DNA of 56,482 bases, taken from assembly GCA_013285705.1 (NCBI GenBank), contig JABDHA010000015.1:1-56482 (forward strand), in the 5' to 3' direction. Each line of letters begins with the position of its first letter. Position 1 is the first letter of the stretch. A model generated the notes under the pieces. That model saw only the letters and a list, made by a program, of their open reading frames with translations. It had not been told where the DNA came from and ran no database searches. This document shows positions 37,877 to 46,087 of this stretch, one piece after another. The DNA is from Acidobacteriota bacterium. Lineage in GTDB: Bacteria; Acidobacteriota; Terriglobia; Terriglobales; Acidobacteriaceae. The position numbers were made by a program, and so were the translations under genes.

Positions 37877-40093
37877 ATGCAATGCCGTAGACTGATTCTG
37901 ATTTTGATGATTCTGCTTTCGTCGATGTATACGTATACATTCGGGCAAAGCACGCCGATTCAATTCGACTCACAAACGCGCGTCTTCCGTATTAACGGCG
38001 GTAATACGTCCTACATCTTCGGCATCAGCAATGCGAATACCTTGCAGCCTCTCTACTGGGGTGCACGGCTGGGGCAAACTGACAATCTTGGTCCAGCGCA
38101 TGTGGGCGATGGTCAGTCCGCCTTTGATTTGCCAAGCGGCATCACACCGCAGGAGTTTCAAGGCTGGGGAGCAGGATTGTTTTATGAGCCTGCACTGAAG
38201 GTTACCTTCCCGGACGGCAATCGAGATCTCGTCCTCGACTATGTGGAGCACCATATTGATGACAATACACTCACGATCCAGCTGAAAGATATTTCGCGCG
38301 ATATCTTCGTCACTCTCAAGTATCAGGTTGACCCAGCGACCGGCGTGCTGGGACGGTCGGCGGTGATCGTCAACAAGACGAAAGAACCGGTTATGGTGGA
38401 ACAGGCTGCCGCAGGGACATGGTCGCTACCTGACAGCACGGACTATTGGCTCTACTACCTGACGGGCCGCTGGGCAGGCGAGATGAATGTCCAGCACGAA
38501 GCGGTTCGTCCGGGCGCGCGCGTGATTGAAAGCCGACGCGGATCGACTGGGCAGCAGAACAATCCGTGGTTCGCCATTGAACGCGGCAATAGCAACGACC
38601 AGGACACGGGCGATGTCTGGTTTGGCGCGCTCGCCTGGAGCGGCTCGTGGCGTATCACCATTGAGCAGGACCCGCTGCACCAGGTACGCGTGACGGGCGG
38701 CTACAATCCATTTGATTTTGGATATAAGCTCGCACCCAACGAACAGCTGGAAACACCTGTCTTCTATGGTGGGTACACGCATAATGGCATCGGCGGCGCA
38801 TCCCGCTTGCTGCATCAATTCGAACTGGCAAAGATTCTGCCTCAGGAGCCAAAGCCGCGTCCACGGCCAGTGGTTTACAACTCATGGGAAGCGACAGAAT
38901 TCAATGTGACCGAGCAAGGCCAGGAAGTGCTCGCGGAGAAAGCAGCGAAGATCGGTGTAGAGCGCTTTGTCATGGACGACGGCTGGTTCGGACAGCGCAA
39001 GGACGACCATGCTGGACTGGGCGACTGGTACGTAAACAAGGAAAAATTTCCGAATGGGCTCAAACCCCTCATCGACAAGGTCCACGCACTCGGCATGGAC
39101 TTTGGGCTTTGGGTTGAACCGGAGATGGTCAACCCGGACAGCGACCTCTACCGGAAGCATCCTGACTGGGTGCTGAACTTTACCGGGCGTCCACGCTCCG
39201 AGGGCCGCAACCAGCTTGTGCTGAATCTTGCGCGGCAGGATGTGCGTGACTACGTCTTCGGATTCCTCGACAAGCTGCTCAACGAAAACGATATTGTCTT
39301 TCTCAAGTGGGACTACAACCGCAACTGGTCTGAGCCGGGCTGGCCTGCCGTTGCTCCCGACGAGCAGAAGAAAGTCTACGTAAAGTACATCGAGAATCTG
39401 TATTCGATCCTGCAAGAGCTCCGCGCAAAACATCCCAAGGTTGAAATCGAATCGTGCTCGGGCGGCGGTGGCCGTGTCGATCTCGGCATTCTGCGTTACA
39501 CCGATGAGGTGTGGCCTTCGGACAACACAGACCCATTCGACCGCCTCACCATTCAGGATGGCTTTACCTATGCCTACACGCCAGGCGTGATGATGGCCTG
39601 GGTTACGGATTCACCGAGCGGTGCGAATTACAGCCGGCTATCGACCGAATACCGTTTCCTGTCGTCTATGCAGGGTTCGCTTGCCGTAGGAGCGAACTTG
39701 AATCATTGGCAGGATGAAGACTTCGCGACGGCGCAGCATCTTATTGGCGAATACAAAGAGATTCGCGAGACGGTGCAGCATGGCGCGCTCTACCGTCTGG
39801 TTTCGCCCGCGAATGGCAGCGAGACTTCCGCTACGGAATCAGTCGCGGCGGATGGCAATCAGGCGGCTGTCTTCGCCTTTCTGCATTCAAGCCAGCTTGG
39901 ATATCCCTATCCGCGACTCTTCCTGCGAGGCCTCGACAAGGATGCGCAATACCATCTGCACTGGATCACGACAAACCCGGACGGCAAGCTGCCGGAAACA
40001 GCCAGCGGCGCTTACTGGATGGAGCATGGAGTGGACCTGAATTTGAGTGGCGATTTCCAGGCTACGGCGTTCCGTCTGGAGAAAGCGCATTGA
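37877..40093 (+). CDS. secreted alpha-galactosidase, GH36
   Basis: A 738-residue exoglycosidase cutting terminal alpha-1,6-galactose from oligosaccharides. Signal peptide LILILMILLSSMYTYTFG, N-terminal beta-supersandwich, then the catalytic barrel: FVMDDGWFGQRKDD, LGDWYVNKEKFPNGLK, DFGLWVEPEMVNPDSDLY, the nucleophile Asp479 in LKWDYNR, CSGGGGRVDLGILRY, acid/base Asp549 in WPSDNTDP. These match the GH36 subgroup with long (about 730-residue) enzymes. Export suggests it works in the periplasm or outside. The 3' end overlaps the convergent APC gene by 32 nt. AAGGGAG lies upstream of the start. Confidence 0.93.
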   Translation: MQCRRLILILMILLSSMYTYTFGQSTPIQFDSQTRVFRINGGNTSYIFGISNANTLQPLYWGARLGQTDNLGPAHVGDGQSAFDLPSGITPQEFQGWGAGLFYEPALKVTFPDGNRDLVLDYVEHHIDDNTLTIQLKDISRDIFVTLKYQVDPATGVLGRSAVIVNKTKEPVMVEQAAAGTWSLPDSTDYWLYYLTGRWAGEMNVQHEAVRPGARVIESRRGSTGQQNNPWFAIERGNSNDQDTGDVWFGALAWSGSWRITIEQDPLHQVRVTGGYNPFDFGYKLAPNEQLETPVFYGGYTHNGIGGASRLLHQFELAKILPQEPKPRPRPVVYNSWEATEFNVTEQGQEVLAEKAAKIGVERFVMDDGWFGQRKDDHAGLGDWYVNKEKFPNGLKPLIDKVHALGMDFGLWVEPEMVNPDSDLYRKHPDWVLNFTGRPRSEGRNQLVLNLARQDVRDYVFGFLDKLLNENDIVFLKWDYNRNWSEPGWPAVAPDEQKKVYVKYIENLYSILQELRAKHPKVEIESCSGGGGRVDLGILRYTDEVWPSDNTDPFDRLTIQDGFTYAYTPGVMMAWVTDSPSGANYSRLSTEYRFLSSMQGSLAVGANLNHWQDEDFATAQHLIGEYKEIRETVQHGALYRLVSPANGSETSATESVAADGNQAAVFAFLHSSQLGYPYPRLFLRGLDKDAQYHLHWITTNPDGKLPETASGAYWMEHGVDLNLSGDFQATAFRLEKAH

Positions 40094-41513
40094 GCCGTCG
40101 CTGGCGTCGTTCCGAGGCATAGTAGACCACGACGCCCGCGCCCACTAAAAACAACGTAGACCCGATGACCTTTGCGATGGCGAGTGGCTTGTTCAGCTCC
40201 TCATCCGGAGGGATAACGGACAACACAATCGTAAGCAATGTCGTGAGCAGCCCGACGGAGGCAAGCAGAATCGCAACTGGTTTGCCTCCCGGAATGCGTA
40301 TTGCACCCTCAGCGGCAGGCTCGCGCTGCAGTCGAATCATCGAAGCAAAGAGAAATGCAAAGGGAATGAAATACGTGATGATCGACATGCTCACCAGCAC
40401 GTTGTACGCACTGCGCACGGACGTTCCGGCCTGGCTGAGCAGGGCGCACAGCATGCCGGCAATGCCGTAAGCTCCAATTGCTACCCACGGTGTGCGCCAG
40501 CGCGGATGCACATGTCCAAAGACTGGCGGTAAATAGCGGTCGATGCCGGCGACAAACGGCAATCGCGATGTGGAAGAAAGAAACGTGGCTGCTCCGCCTA
40601 CGCTGTTGAGCACCACCAGCAGCGCGACAGGCGCGACCAGCCAGCCCACGCCTAGCTTCATACACATCAGATGGATGGCGCTGACAAACCCTCCGACTCC
40701 GCTGATGGCGGAGTTGGGCAGAGCAATCAGCATCGCAATCGTGCCGGCGATGTAGCAGAGAGCAATCAGAATTCCAGCAAGAATCAAGGCACGCGGAATG
40801 GTGCGGCGCGCATCCTTAATCTCTTCGCCCATAAACGAGCCGGTTTCCACTCCTCCGAACGCGAAGAAGATCGTCGACCAGAAAATTGCATTCTTTAGAT
40901 CAGCGTGCGGAAGGAGGCTGCTTGCGGAAAAATTTGTTGCCGAGCCATGATATTTTGCAAACACCCCTGCCAGGATCAACAGCACAGCGATGGGAATCCA
41001 CGCTCCCAGCGAACAACAGTTATTCAGCCATTTGCCTTGCTTCAGGCCCACGATGTTCAGCAGGGTAATCAGCGTTAGCCACCCCAACGCGAAAAGCATG
41101 TAATACGTGCCGTTGCTAGTCAGATGCTCGCCACGCTTGCCCATCGCGAAGAGAGCGCTGCCCGCCCCGAAATACAACACTGCTGGAAAGTACGGGAGAT
41201 TGCTCATCCAGTAGGTCCAGGCCGCAATGAAGCCGGAGAAATCTCCAAAAGCCAGCCGCGTCCATACATACAATCCGCCTTCCTGCGGATAGCGCGAGGA
41301 AAGCTCAAGCACGCTCGCAGCGAGAGGCACGAAGAAACACAGGCAGGCAAATATCCAGATCGTAATGGTGCTTGGACCGGCAGCGGCTGCCGTCGCAATC
41401 CAGCGAAGGCTTAGCCCTCCCGCGAAGTAGAAGAGGACGAGGTCGACGGTGCCAAGTTCGCGTGCGAGCGCAGGTGTGGTTGTTTTCTCCGGCATGAAGC
41501 TTTGGCGCAGCAT
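40062..41513 (-). CDS. APC family permease (last gene of the glycan operon)
   Basis: A 483-residue, twelve-helix carrier of the amino acid-polyamine-organocation superfamily. Features: ELGTVDLVLFYFAGGLSLRW, SSRYPQEGGLYVWTRLAFGDF (the conserved glycine-rich stretch of APC carriers), and the internal FFAFGGVETGSFMGEEIKDARRTIPRAL. An in-frame ATG at 41495 is an alternative start. Gap to the oxidoreductase gene upstream is 38 nt. Its 3' end overlaps the alpha-galactosidase gene by 32 nt tail to tail. Substrate not readable; amino acid, amine or amino sugar. Confidence 0.88.
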   Translation of the reverse strand: MLRQSFMPEKTTTPALARELGTVDLVLFYFAGGLSLRWIATAAAAGPSTITIWIFACLCFFVPLAASVLELSSRYPQEGGLYVWTRLAFGDFSGFIAAWTYWMSNLPYFPAVLYFGAGSALFAMGKRGEHLTSNGTYYMLFALGWLTLITLLNIVGLKQGKWLNNCCSLGAWIPIAVLLILAGVFAKYHGSATNFSASSLLPHADLKNAIFWSTIFFAFGGVETGSFMGEEIKDARRTIPRALILAGILIALCYIAGTIAMLIALPNSAISGVGGFVSAIHLMCMKLGVGWLVAPVALLVVLNSVGGAATFLSSTSRLPFVAGIDRYLPPVFGHVHPRWRTPWVAIGAYGIAGMLCALLSQAGTSVRSAYNVLVSMSIITYFIPFAFLFASMIRLQREPAAEGAIRIPGGKPVAILLASVGLLTTLLTIVLSVIPPDEELNKPLAIAKVIGSTLFLVGAGVVVYYASERRQRRLNALSPDGTP

Positions 41514-41551
41514 ACCTGCTGTTGGGTGCGATGACCAGAACTATTTCTGCT

Positions 41552-43156
41552 CTATTTCTGTTTCAGGTCTTTCAAGACTGCCATCGCGGCATTGCGTCCA
41601 TTGATGCCAATGACGCTGCCGCCCGGATGCGTGCACGCTCCGCAGAGATAGACACCGGGCATAGGAGTGCGCGCGCTGAGGCGGTTCGACCACATGTAGG
41701 GAGGCAGGCATTCGCCCTGGAAAATGTGTCCTCCAGTCAGGCCCACTTTCTCTTCAATATCTGGCGGTCCAAGTACCTGCGCATCGAGCACAGCCGTGTC
41801 CATGTTGCTGCAGAAGCGTCCGAGAGAAGTGAGCGCCAGTTTTTGCACCTCATCGCGACGAGTGTCCCACGTGCCTGTTTCAAAGCGATAGGGCACATAC
41901 TGCGCGAAGATGCTCATCGTATGCTGACCCTGGGGAACGACGCTGGCATCATGCACGCTCTGAAAGTAGAGTTCGCACCACAGATGCTCCGGCAAACGTC
42001 CAGAGAGCGCAGCGGCATATCCCTTCTTCCATTCTTCTTTGATGAGCGGCGCGTTGATCTGTCCGAAGTGATGCGGCTCCCGCGTTCCCGGACGCGCGGT
42101 GAAGTTGGGCAGCTCACTTAATAGAACATTCAACTTGACCGTGCAGCCCTCGATCGGTACGGATTCGATTTTTGACCTCCAGCTGCCATCGGCTGCGCTG
42201 CCGAGCATTTGCAGTGTCCGCTTTGGATCGGCATTGGAAATCACAATGGGTGCAATCACTCGCTCGCCACCCTCTAGTAGCACACCTTCGCCGGGAAGAA
42301 TGCCGGCAACCGGAACACCGGCGGCTACTACCGCGCCGGCCTCGCGCGCCGCATCGCAAAAATAAAACGAGACCATGCCCATTCCGCCCTTCACATATCC
42401 CCACATGCCGGGCATGCCGCCGAGGCGGCCGGAAGCATGGTGGAAGCGAATGGACGCAGTGCCTGGATCAAAGGGGCTGGCGTTGGTGCCGATCACCCCC
42501 TGTCCTAGATAAGCGGTTTGCAATCGCTCGTCGCGCAGGTAGTGCTCGACCAATTCCGCCATCGACCAATCGAACAGAAGTCTTCGAGCTTCTTCATCCT
42601 TGCCGAGCCGCTCTTCGATCTGCTCGCGTGTCGGGGCATCGCCAATCCAGAAATCTTCTTGCCCTGCCGGGCGCAGTGCATCACGTAAGCGCTGGATCAC
42701 GCCGTTCATCGCACGCCAGCCATCTACGTCACCAGCGCTGAAGCGGCGAACTTCGTCTTCGCACTTCTCGTCATCATCCCAGAGCTGGATGCTGCTGCCA
42801 TCGAGGAACGGCACAAAGAGGCCGTTGACTGCGGGAGTCCATGTGAAGCCGCGCTGGGGCAGGTTCAGTTCTTCGACGACGAGCGGATGAAGCAGACCAG
42901 CCAGATACGCGCATGGTGACATACGCACGCCGGGAAACGGCTCTTCGATTGTGCAGGCACCGCCAATGCGTTCGCGGCTTTCCAGCACCAGGACTTTTTT
43001 CCCTGCCCGTGCCAAGTAGGCGGCGCAGGCAAGCCCGTTATGGCCTGCGCCTACGATGATGATGTCCCACGCTTGCTGCGCTAATTCTTTGATGGGCGCG
43101 GGCATACCGATCTTTCCGAGTGAATCTGCTGCGTGCGAAGAGCGATAACTGGCCAT
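41552..43156 (-). CDS. FAD-dependent oxidoreductase, phytoene dehydrogenase/PYROXD2-like
   Basis: A 534-residue NAD(P)/FAD-binding enzyme of the CrtI-like superfamily, PYROXD2 type. The dinucleotide motif is DIIIVGAGHNGLACAAYLAR, followed by ESRERIGGACTIEE; the C-terminal FAD-binding part is GVYLCGACTHPGGSVIGINGRNAA. A GTASIRFHHASGRLGGMPGMWGY stretch (in part: MPGMWGYVKGG) is typical. An ATG at 43105 with GGAAAG upstream may be the true start. Gaps of 30 and 38 nt place it inside the operon between thpR and the APC gene. Substrate unknown; there are no carotenoid genes nearby, so a carotenoid role is unlikely. Confidence 0.85.
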   Translation of the reverse strand: MASYRSSHAADSLGKIGMPAPIKELAQQAWDIIIVGAGHNGLACAAYLARAGKKVLVLESRERIGGACTIEEPFPGVRMSPCAYLAGLLHPLVVEELNLPQRGFTWTPAVNGLFVPFLDGSSIQLWDDDEKCEDEVRRFSAGDVDGWRAMNGVIQRLRDALRPAGQEDFWIGDAPTREQIEERLGKDEEARRLLFDWSMAELVEHYLRDERLQTAYLGQGVIGTNASPFDPGTASIRFHHASGRLGGMPGMWGYVKGGMGMVSFYFCDAAREAGAVVAAGVPVAGILPGEGVLLEGGERVIAPIVISNADPKRTLQMLGSAADGSWRSKIESVPIEGCTVKLNVLLSELPNFTARPGTREPHHFGQINAPLIKEEWKKGYAAALSGRLPEHLWCELYFQSVHDASVVPQGQHTMSIFAQYVPYRFETGTWDTRRDEVQKLALTSLGRFCSNMDTAVLDAQVLGPPDIEEKVGLTGGHIFQGECLPPYMWSNRLSARTPMPGVYLCGACTHPGGSVIGINGRNAAMAVLKDLKQK

Positions 43157-43186
43157 GGAGAGATGTGTATGGGTACAAAATGCAGG

Positions 43187-43735
43187 TTACATCAAGGGAA
43201 AGCGGTCGCGCACCTCGTATCTTGGACCGGCTGGTTCGGTAAAGCTCTGGTAGAGAAGAAATTCTCCGGCAAGAAAAGAAGGCAGCTTCACCTCGGCGTA
43301 CCTCGGCACAGCCTGTTGTAATTGATCGAAATCCAGAGACCGGCCTCGTCCTTTTTTGCGCGCGAGCGTAATGTGTGGCGAATAAGCTCGCTCCTCCGGT
43401 TCAAATCCGCAGGGAATCAGCGCCTGCTCTGTTTGATCGTGAAGTGAAATCAGTGACAGCGTGGGCTGGACCGCAACATGAAAGACTCCAGCCCGCTCAA
43501 AAAATCCCGGCTGGGCAAGCCGTATTTCTACCGAGTGTGCATGAATCTTGCGTAGCTGCTGCACCGCGCAAAGATAACGCGACTCATCTGTTTCGCCGAG
43601 GAATTGCAGCGTTATATGCCATTGCGCCGGCAAAGACCATCGCAGGCGCGGATAGGCCGCTCGAAAATCGCGTACAAAGGACTCGAGAGCCTGCTGCGCT
43701 TCGCGCGCAAGTGCAATGCCTACAAAGAGACGCAC
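43187..43735 (-). CDS. thpR: RNA 2',3'-cyclic phosphodiesterase (2H phosphoesterase)
   Basis: A 182-residue 2H-family enzyme (formerly 2'-5' RNA ligase, LigT). It begins MRLFVGIALA and has both histidine motifs: HITLQFLG (His40, Thr42) and HITLARKK (His121, Thr123). Family members hydrolyse 2',3'-cyclic phosphate ends of RNA; the physiological role is unclear. Starts 4 nt after the PfkB gene stop, so it is co-translated with the kinase; this placement within a sugar-use operon is not explained by any known role. Confidence 0.92.
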   Translation of the reverse strand: MRLFVGIALAREAQQALESFVRDFRAAYPRLRWSLPAQWHITLQFLGETDESRYLCAVQQLRKIHAHSVEIRLAQPGFFERAGVFHVAVQPTLSLISLHDQTEQALIPCGFEPEERAYSPHITLARKKGRGRSLDFDQLQQAVPRYAEVKLPSFLAGEFLLYQSFTEPAGPRYEVRDRFPLM

Positions 43736-43739
43736 AGCA

Positions 43740-44708
43740 TTACTTTACTTGCAGGGAGTGCTCCGCGAAAAATTGCTGCATCGCAGCACGATTCTGAAAA
43801 GCAGCTACCCCGCCTATCGCGGTGGTCGAGTAGGCTCCCGCCAGATTTCCAGATTGAAGGGAGCGGTCGACAGACCATCCCTGCAAAAAGCCATGCAAAA
43901 AGCCCGCGTTGAAGGTGTCCCCTGCTCCCACCGCGTCAACTATCGTCGGCATCTTGATTGCAGATGCCGTGTACCGATGCGCGCGCGTGCAGGCGAGGGC
44001 GCCTTCAGATCCTCGCTTTATTACGACAAGAGGAACATATTGCAGAATCCAGGCGATCGCGTCGTCTAAATCTTCCATGTGAGCAAGCCGGCAGGCTTCC
44101 TGCTCATTGGGCAACAGTATGTCGACGTATTGCAACATCTCTGCAATGGAGTGATTCCAAAGCGCAGATGGATCGTCATTCGTATCGACCGAGATGGTTA
44201 GGCCAGCTTCTTTCAACAGCGCGAAGAGCCGCGGCACATCATCCCTCAAGGATGTCTGCAGAAAATAAGAGGACAGGTGAAAGTGGCGCGATGAGGCAAG
44301 ATATTCAAGATCAAGATCATCGAACCGCAGATGCGTCGTATTTCCCGGATAGGTGAGCATGCGGCGGACATGATCGTGTTGCAGCAGTACGGTCACTCCG
44401 GTGCCGTTTTCCGTATTCACGGCTCGTGACAAGTCGACGCTGGCCGCTTCCAGCTCACGCATGCACTGCGAGGCGAAAGCGTCTTTCGCCGCCATACTGA
44501 TGAAGCCGACGCGATCACCTAACATCGCAAGATTGTGCGCTGTAATCGCTGGCGAGCCGCCAAGTACCATCTCCGCTCGGTCAGCCAGCAGTTCCCTTTC
44601 AACCGAAAGCTCTTCGGGAAGCCCGTACAGCAGCAGATCGAGATTGAACTCGCCGACAAGTGTGACATCAAACGTACGCAGGCTTCCCTGCTCCGATAAG
44701 ATCGTCAT
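43740..44708 (-). CDS. PfkB-family carbohydrate kinase
   Basis: A 322-residue ribokinase-like sugar kinase. N-terminal TLVGEFNLDLLLYGLP and GGSPAITAHNLAMLGDRVGFI (sugar-site GG motif), anion-hole/ATP region DAVGAGDTFNAGFLHGF with catalytic Asp264. The start is the ATG at 44708; the frame stays open to 45317 but that lies inside the upstream permease gene. Overlap with the permease stop is the 4-nt ATGA, so the two products are made together. Proposed: phosphorylates a sugar imported by the linked APC permease. Ribokinase, fructokinase, 2-keto-3-deoxygluconate kinase and aminosugar kinases share the fold, so the substrate remains open. Confidence 0.9.
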   Translation of the reverse strand: MTILSEQGSLRTFDVTLVGEFNLDLLLYGLPEELSVERELLADRAEMVLGGSPAITAHNLAMLGDRVGFISMAAKDAFASQCMRELEAASVDLSRAVNTENGTGVTVLLQHDHVRRMLTYPGNTTHLRFDDLDLEYLASSRHFHLSSYFLQTSLRDDVPRLFALLKEAGLTISVDTNDDPSALWNHSIAEMLQYVDILLPNEQEACRLAHMEDLDDAIAWILQYVPLVVIKRGSEGALACTRAHRYTASAIKMPTIVDAVGAGDTFNAGFLHGFLQGWSVDRSLQSGNLAGAYSTTAIGGVAAFQNRAAMQQFFAEHSLQVK

Positions 44709-46045
44709 GCTGTCGCATCCGGCAGATGAATTTGTCGGCGACGCACAATCCAGAGCAGGATTCCCAGTAATGCCCAGGCGGTCCCTGCGATGCGCGCCAG
44801 CGGACCAAGATTCGTCCAGATAAACAGGCACGTCAAGAATCCTGCAGCTGAGATCAACATGGAAAACCATTGCGTAAATCTGCCTGTGCGCCAGCCCAGC
44901 ACTACCGAAGCAACGTTCACGCCCATGAATGCGAGCAAGGCTCCGTAATTCAGCAGCTCTGTCCCGAGTTGATAGCTGAACACCAGGCCGCCAATAATAC
45001 AGATTCCGCCGACTAGCAGCACATTGTTGCGCGGGATGCGGTTCTTCGGATGGATTGCGCCGAAAAACTTCTTGGGTATCGCGCCGTCCTGGCCCATCGC
45101 CAGCAATAGGCGCGCTGCACCCAATTGCGATGCCATGCCAGAGCCCATATTCGCCAGAAGCAGCGCAGCGTTGACGATGATGAACAGAATGGGGCCGCCT
45201 GCGCGCCCTGAGATGTGCACATAGGCTGTGTCGATATCGGGAAACGCCTGTCCGTGTGGCCAGACTAACTGGCCGAGATATACCTCGATCGCCGCCAGCA
45301 CACCAGTGATAAAGCACGTCAGCACAATCGCGCGCGGGACACTGCGTGCCGGGTCTTTTGCTTCATCGGTGAGCGTAGAGATACCATCGAAGCCAATGTA
45401 GGTGAGCACGGCAATCGATGTACCTCGCAGCAGCCCGCTTTGCGAGAAGGTGCTGCGGTCATAGAAAGGCTGCGTATAAAAAGAAGATGGCTGATGCGGC
45501 AAATGAAATAGGTAGCGCAGCGAAGCGACCACGACCAGGACAATCACGATCCCTAGAGCAGCCGCCATGCCTGCATTGATGCGCGCTGAGGTTTCCACGC
45601 CATTCAGGTTCAGCAGCGTGAACATCACCGCGAAGAAGATCACAAGTACTGGATAAGGGATCTCCGGAATGAAATTCTGCGCGGCCTTACTGCACCAGAT
45701 CGTGCAGATGAGCGGATTCAGAATGTAGTCCATCGCCAGGCACCAGCCCGTGAGATAGCCAAGGCTTGAATGCAGTTCCTTGCCGACGTACATGAATGCC
45801 GACCCGCCATGTGGATAGACGCGAGCCATGCGTCCATAGCTGACCGAGGTGAACAGCATGGCAACCATCGCGCACAGAATCGCCGTGACGACGTGGCCTC
45901 GCGCTTCCTGATAAATCACACCGAAGCTCGGCATCGGAGCTGTCGGTTGAATCAGAATGATGCCATAGAGCACCAAATCCCAGAAGCGCAGGCTGCGTTT
46001 GAGTGTTACTTGTCCGTCGCTGACGGTTACTGCCTCACCGGACAT
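44705..46045 (-). CDS. APC family permease coupled to the kinase
   Basis: A 446-residue, twelve-helix APC carrier: RSLRFWDLVLYGIILIQPTA, YGRMARVYPHGGSAFMYVGKE, YIGFDGISTLTDEAKDPARSVPRAIVLT (in part: GFDGISTLTDEAKD) and RLLLAMGQDGAIPKKFFG. Resembles the putrescine/amino acid type carriers. It ends in an ATGA overlap with the PfkB gene and starts 42 nt after the GH2 gene. Direct linkage with a sugar kinase and glycosidase is unusual for the family; cargo may be an amine-bearing sugar. That is inference. Confidence 0.88.
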   Translation of the reverse strand: MSGEAVTVSDGQVTLKRSLRFWDLVLYGIILIQPTAPMPSFGVIYQEARGHVVTAILCAMVAMLFTSVSYGRMARVYPHGGSAFMYVGKELHSSLGYLTGWCLAMDYILNPLICTIWCSKAAQNFIPEIPYPVLVIFFAVMFTLLNLNGVETSARINAGMAAALGIVIVLVVVASLRYLFHLPHQPSSFYTQPFYDRSTFSQSGLLRGTSIAVLTYIGFDGISTLTDEAKDPARSVPRAIVLTCFITGVLAAIEVYLGQLVWPHGQAFPDIDTAYVHISGRAGGPILFIIVNAALLLANMGSGMASQLGAARLLLAMGQDGAIPKKFFGAIHPKNRIPRNNVLLVGGICIIGGLVFSYQLGTELLNYGALLAFMGVNVASVVLGWRTGRFTQWFSMLISAAGFLTCLFIWTNLGPLARIAGTAWALLGILLWIVRRRQIHLPDATA

Positions 46046-46087
46046 ACATGACTTCTTTCATACTGCTTGTGATCGGATTCGATCGAA

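Noticed and set aside
37877..40093. GH36 gene as part of the LacI operon
   Set aside because: It is on the opposite strand and has no operator-like palindrome upstream, so co-regulation is not supported by the sequence alone.
44709..45317. Long N-terminal extension of the PfkB kinase frame
   Set aside because: The extension lies wholly inside the permease gene; the ATG at 44708 gives the family N-terminus and a normal ATGA overlap.
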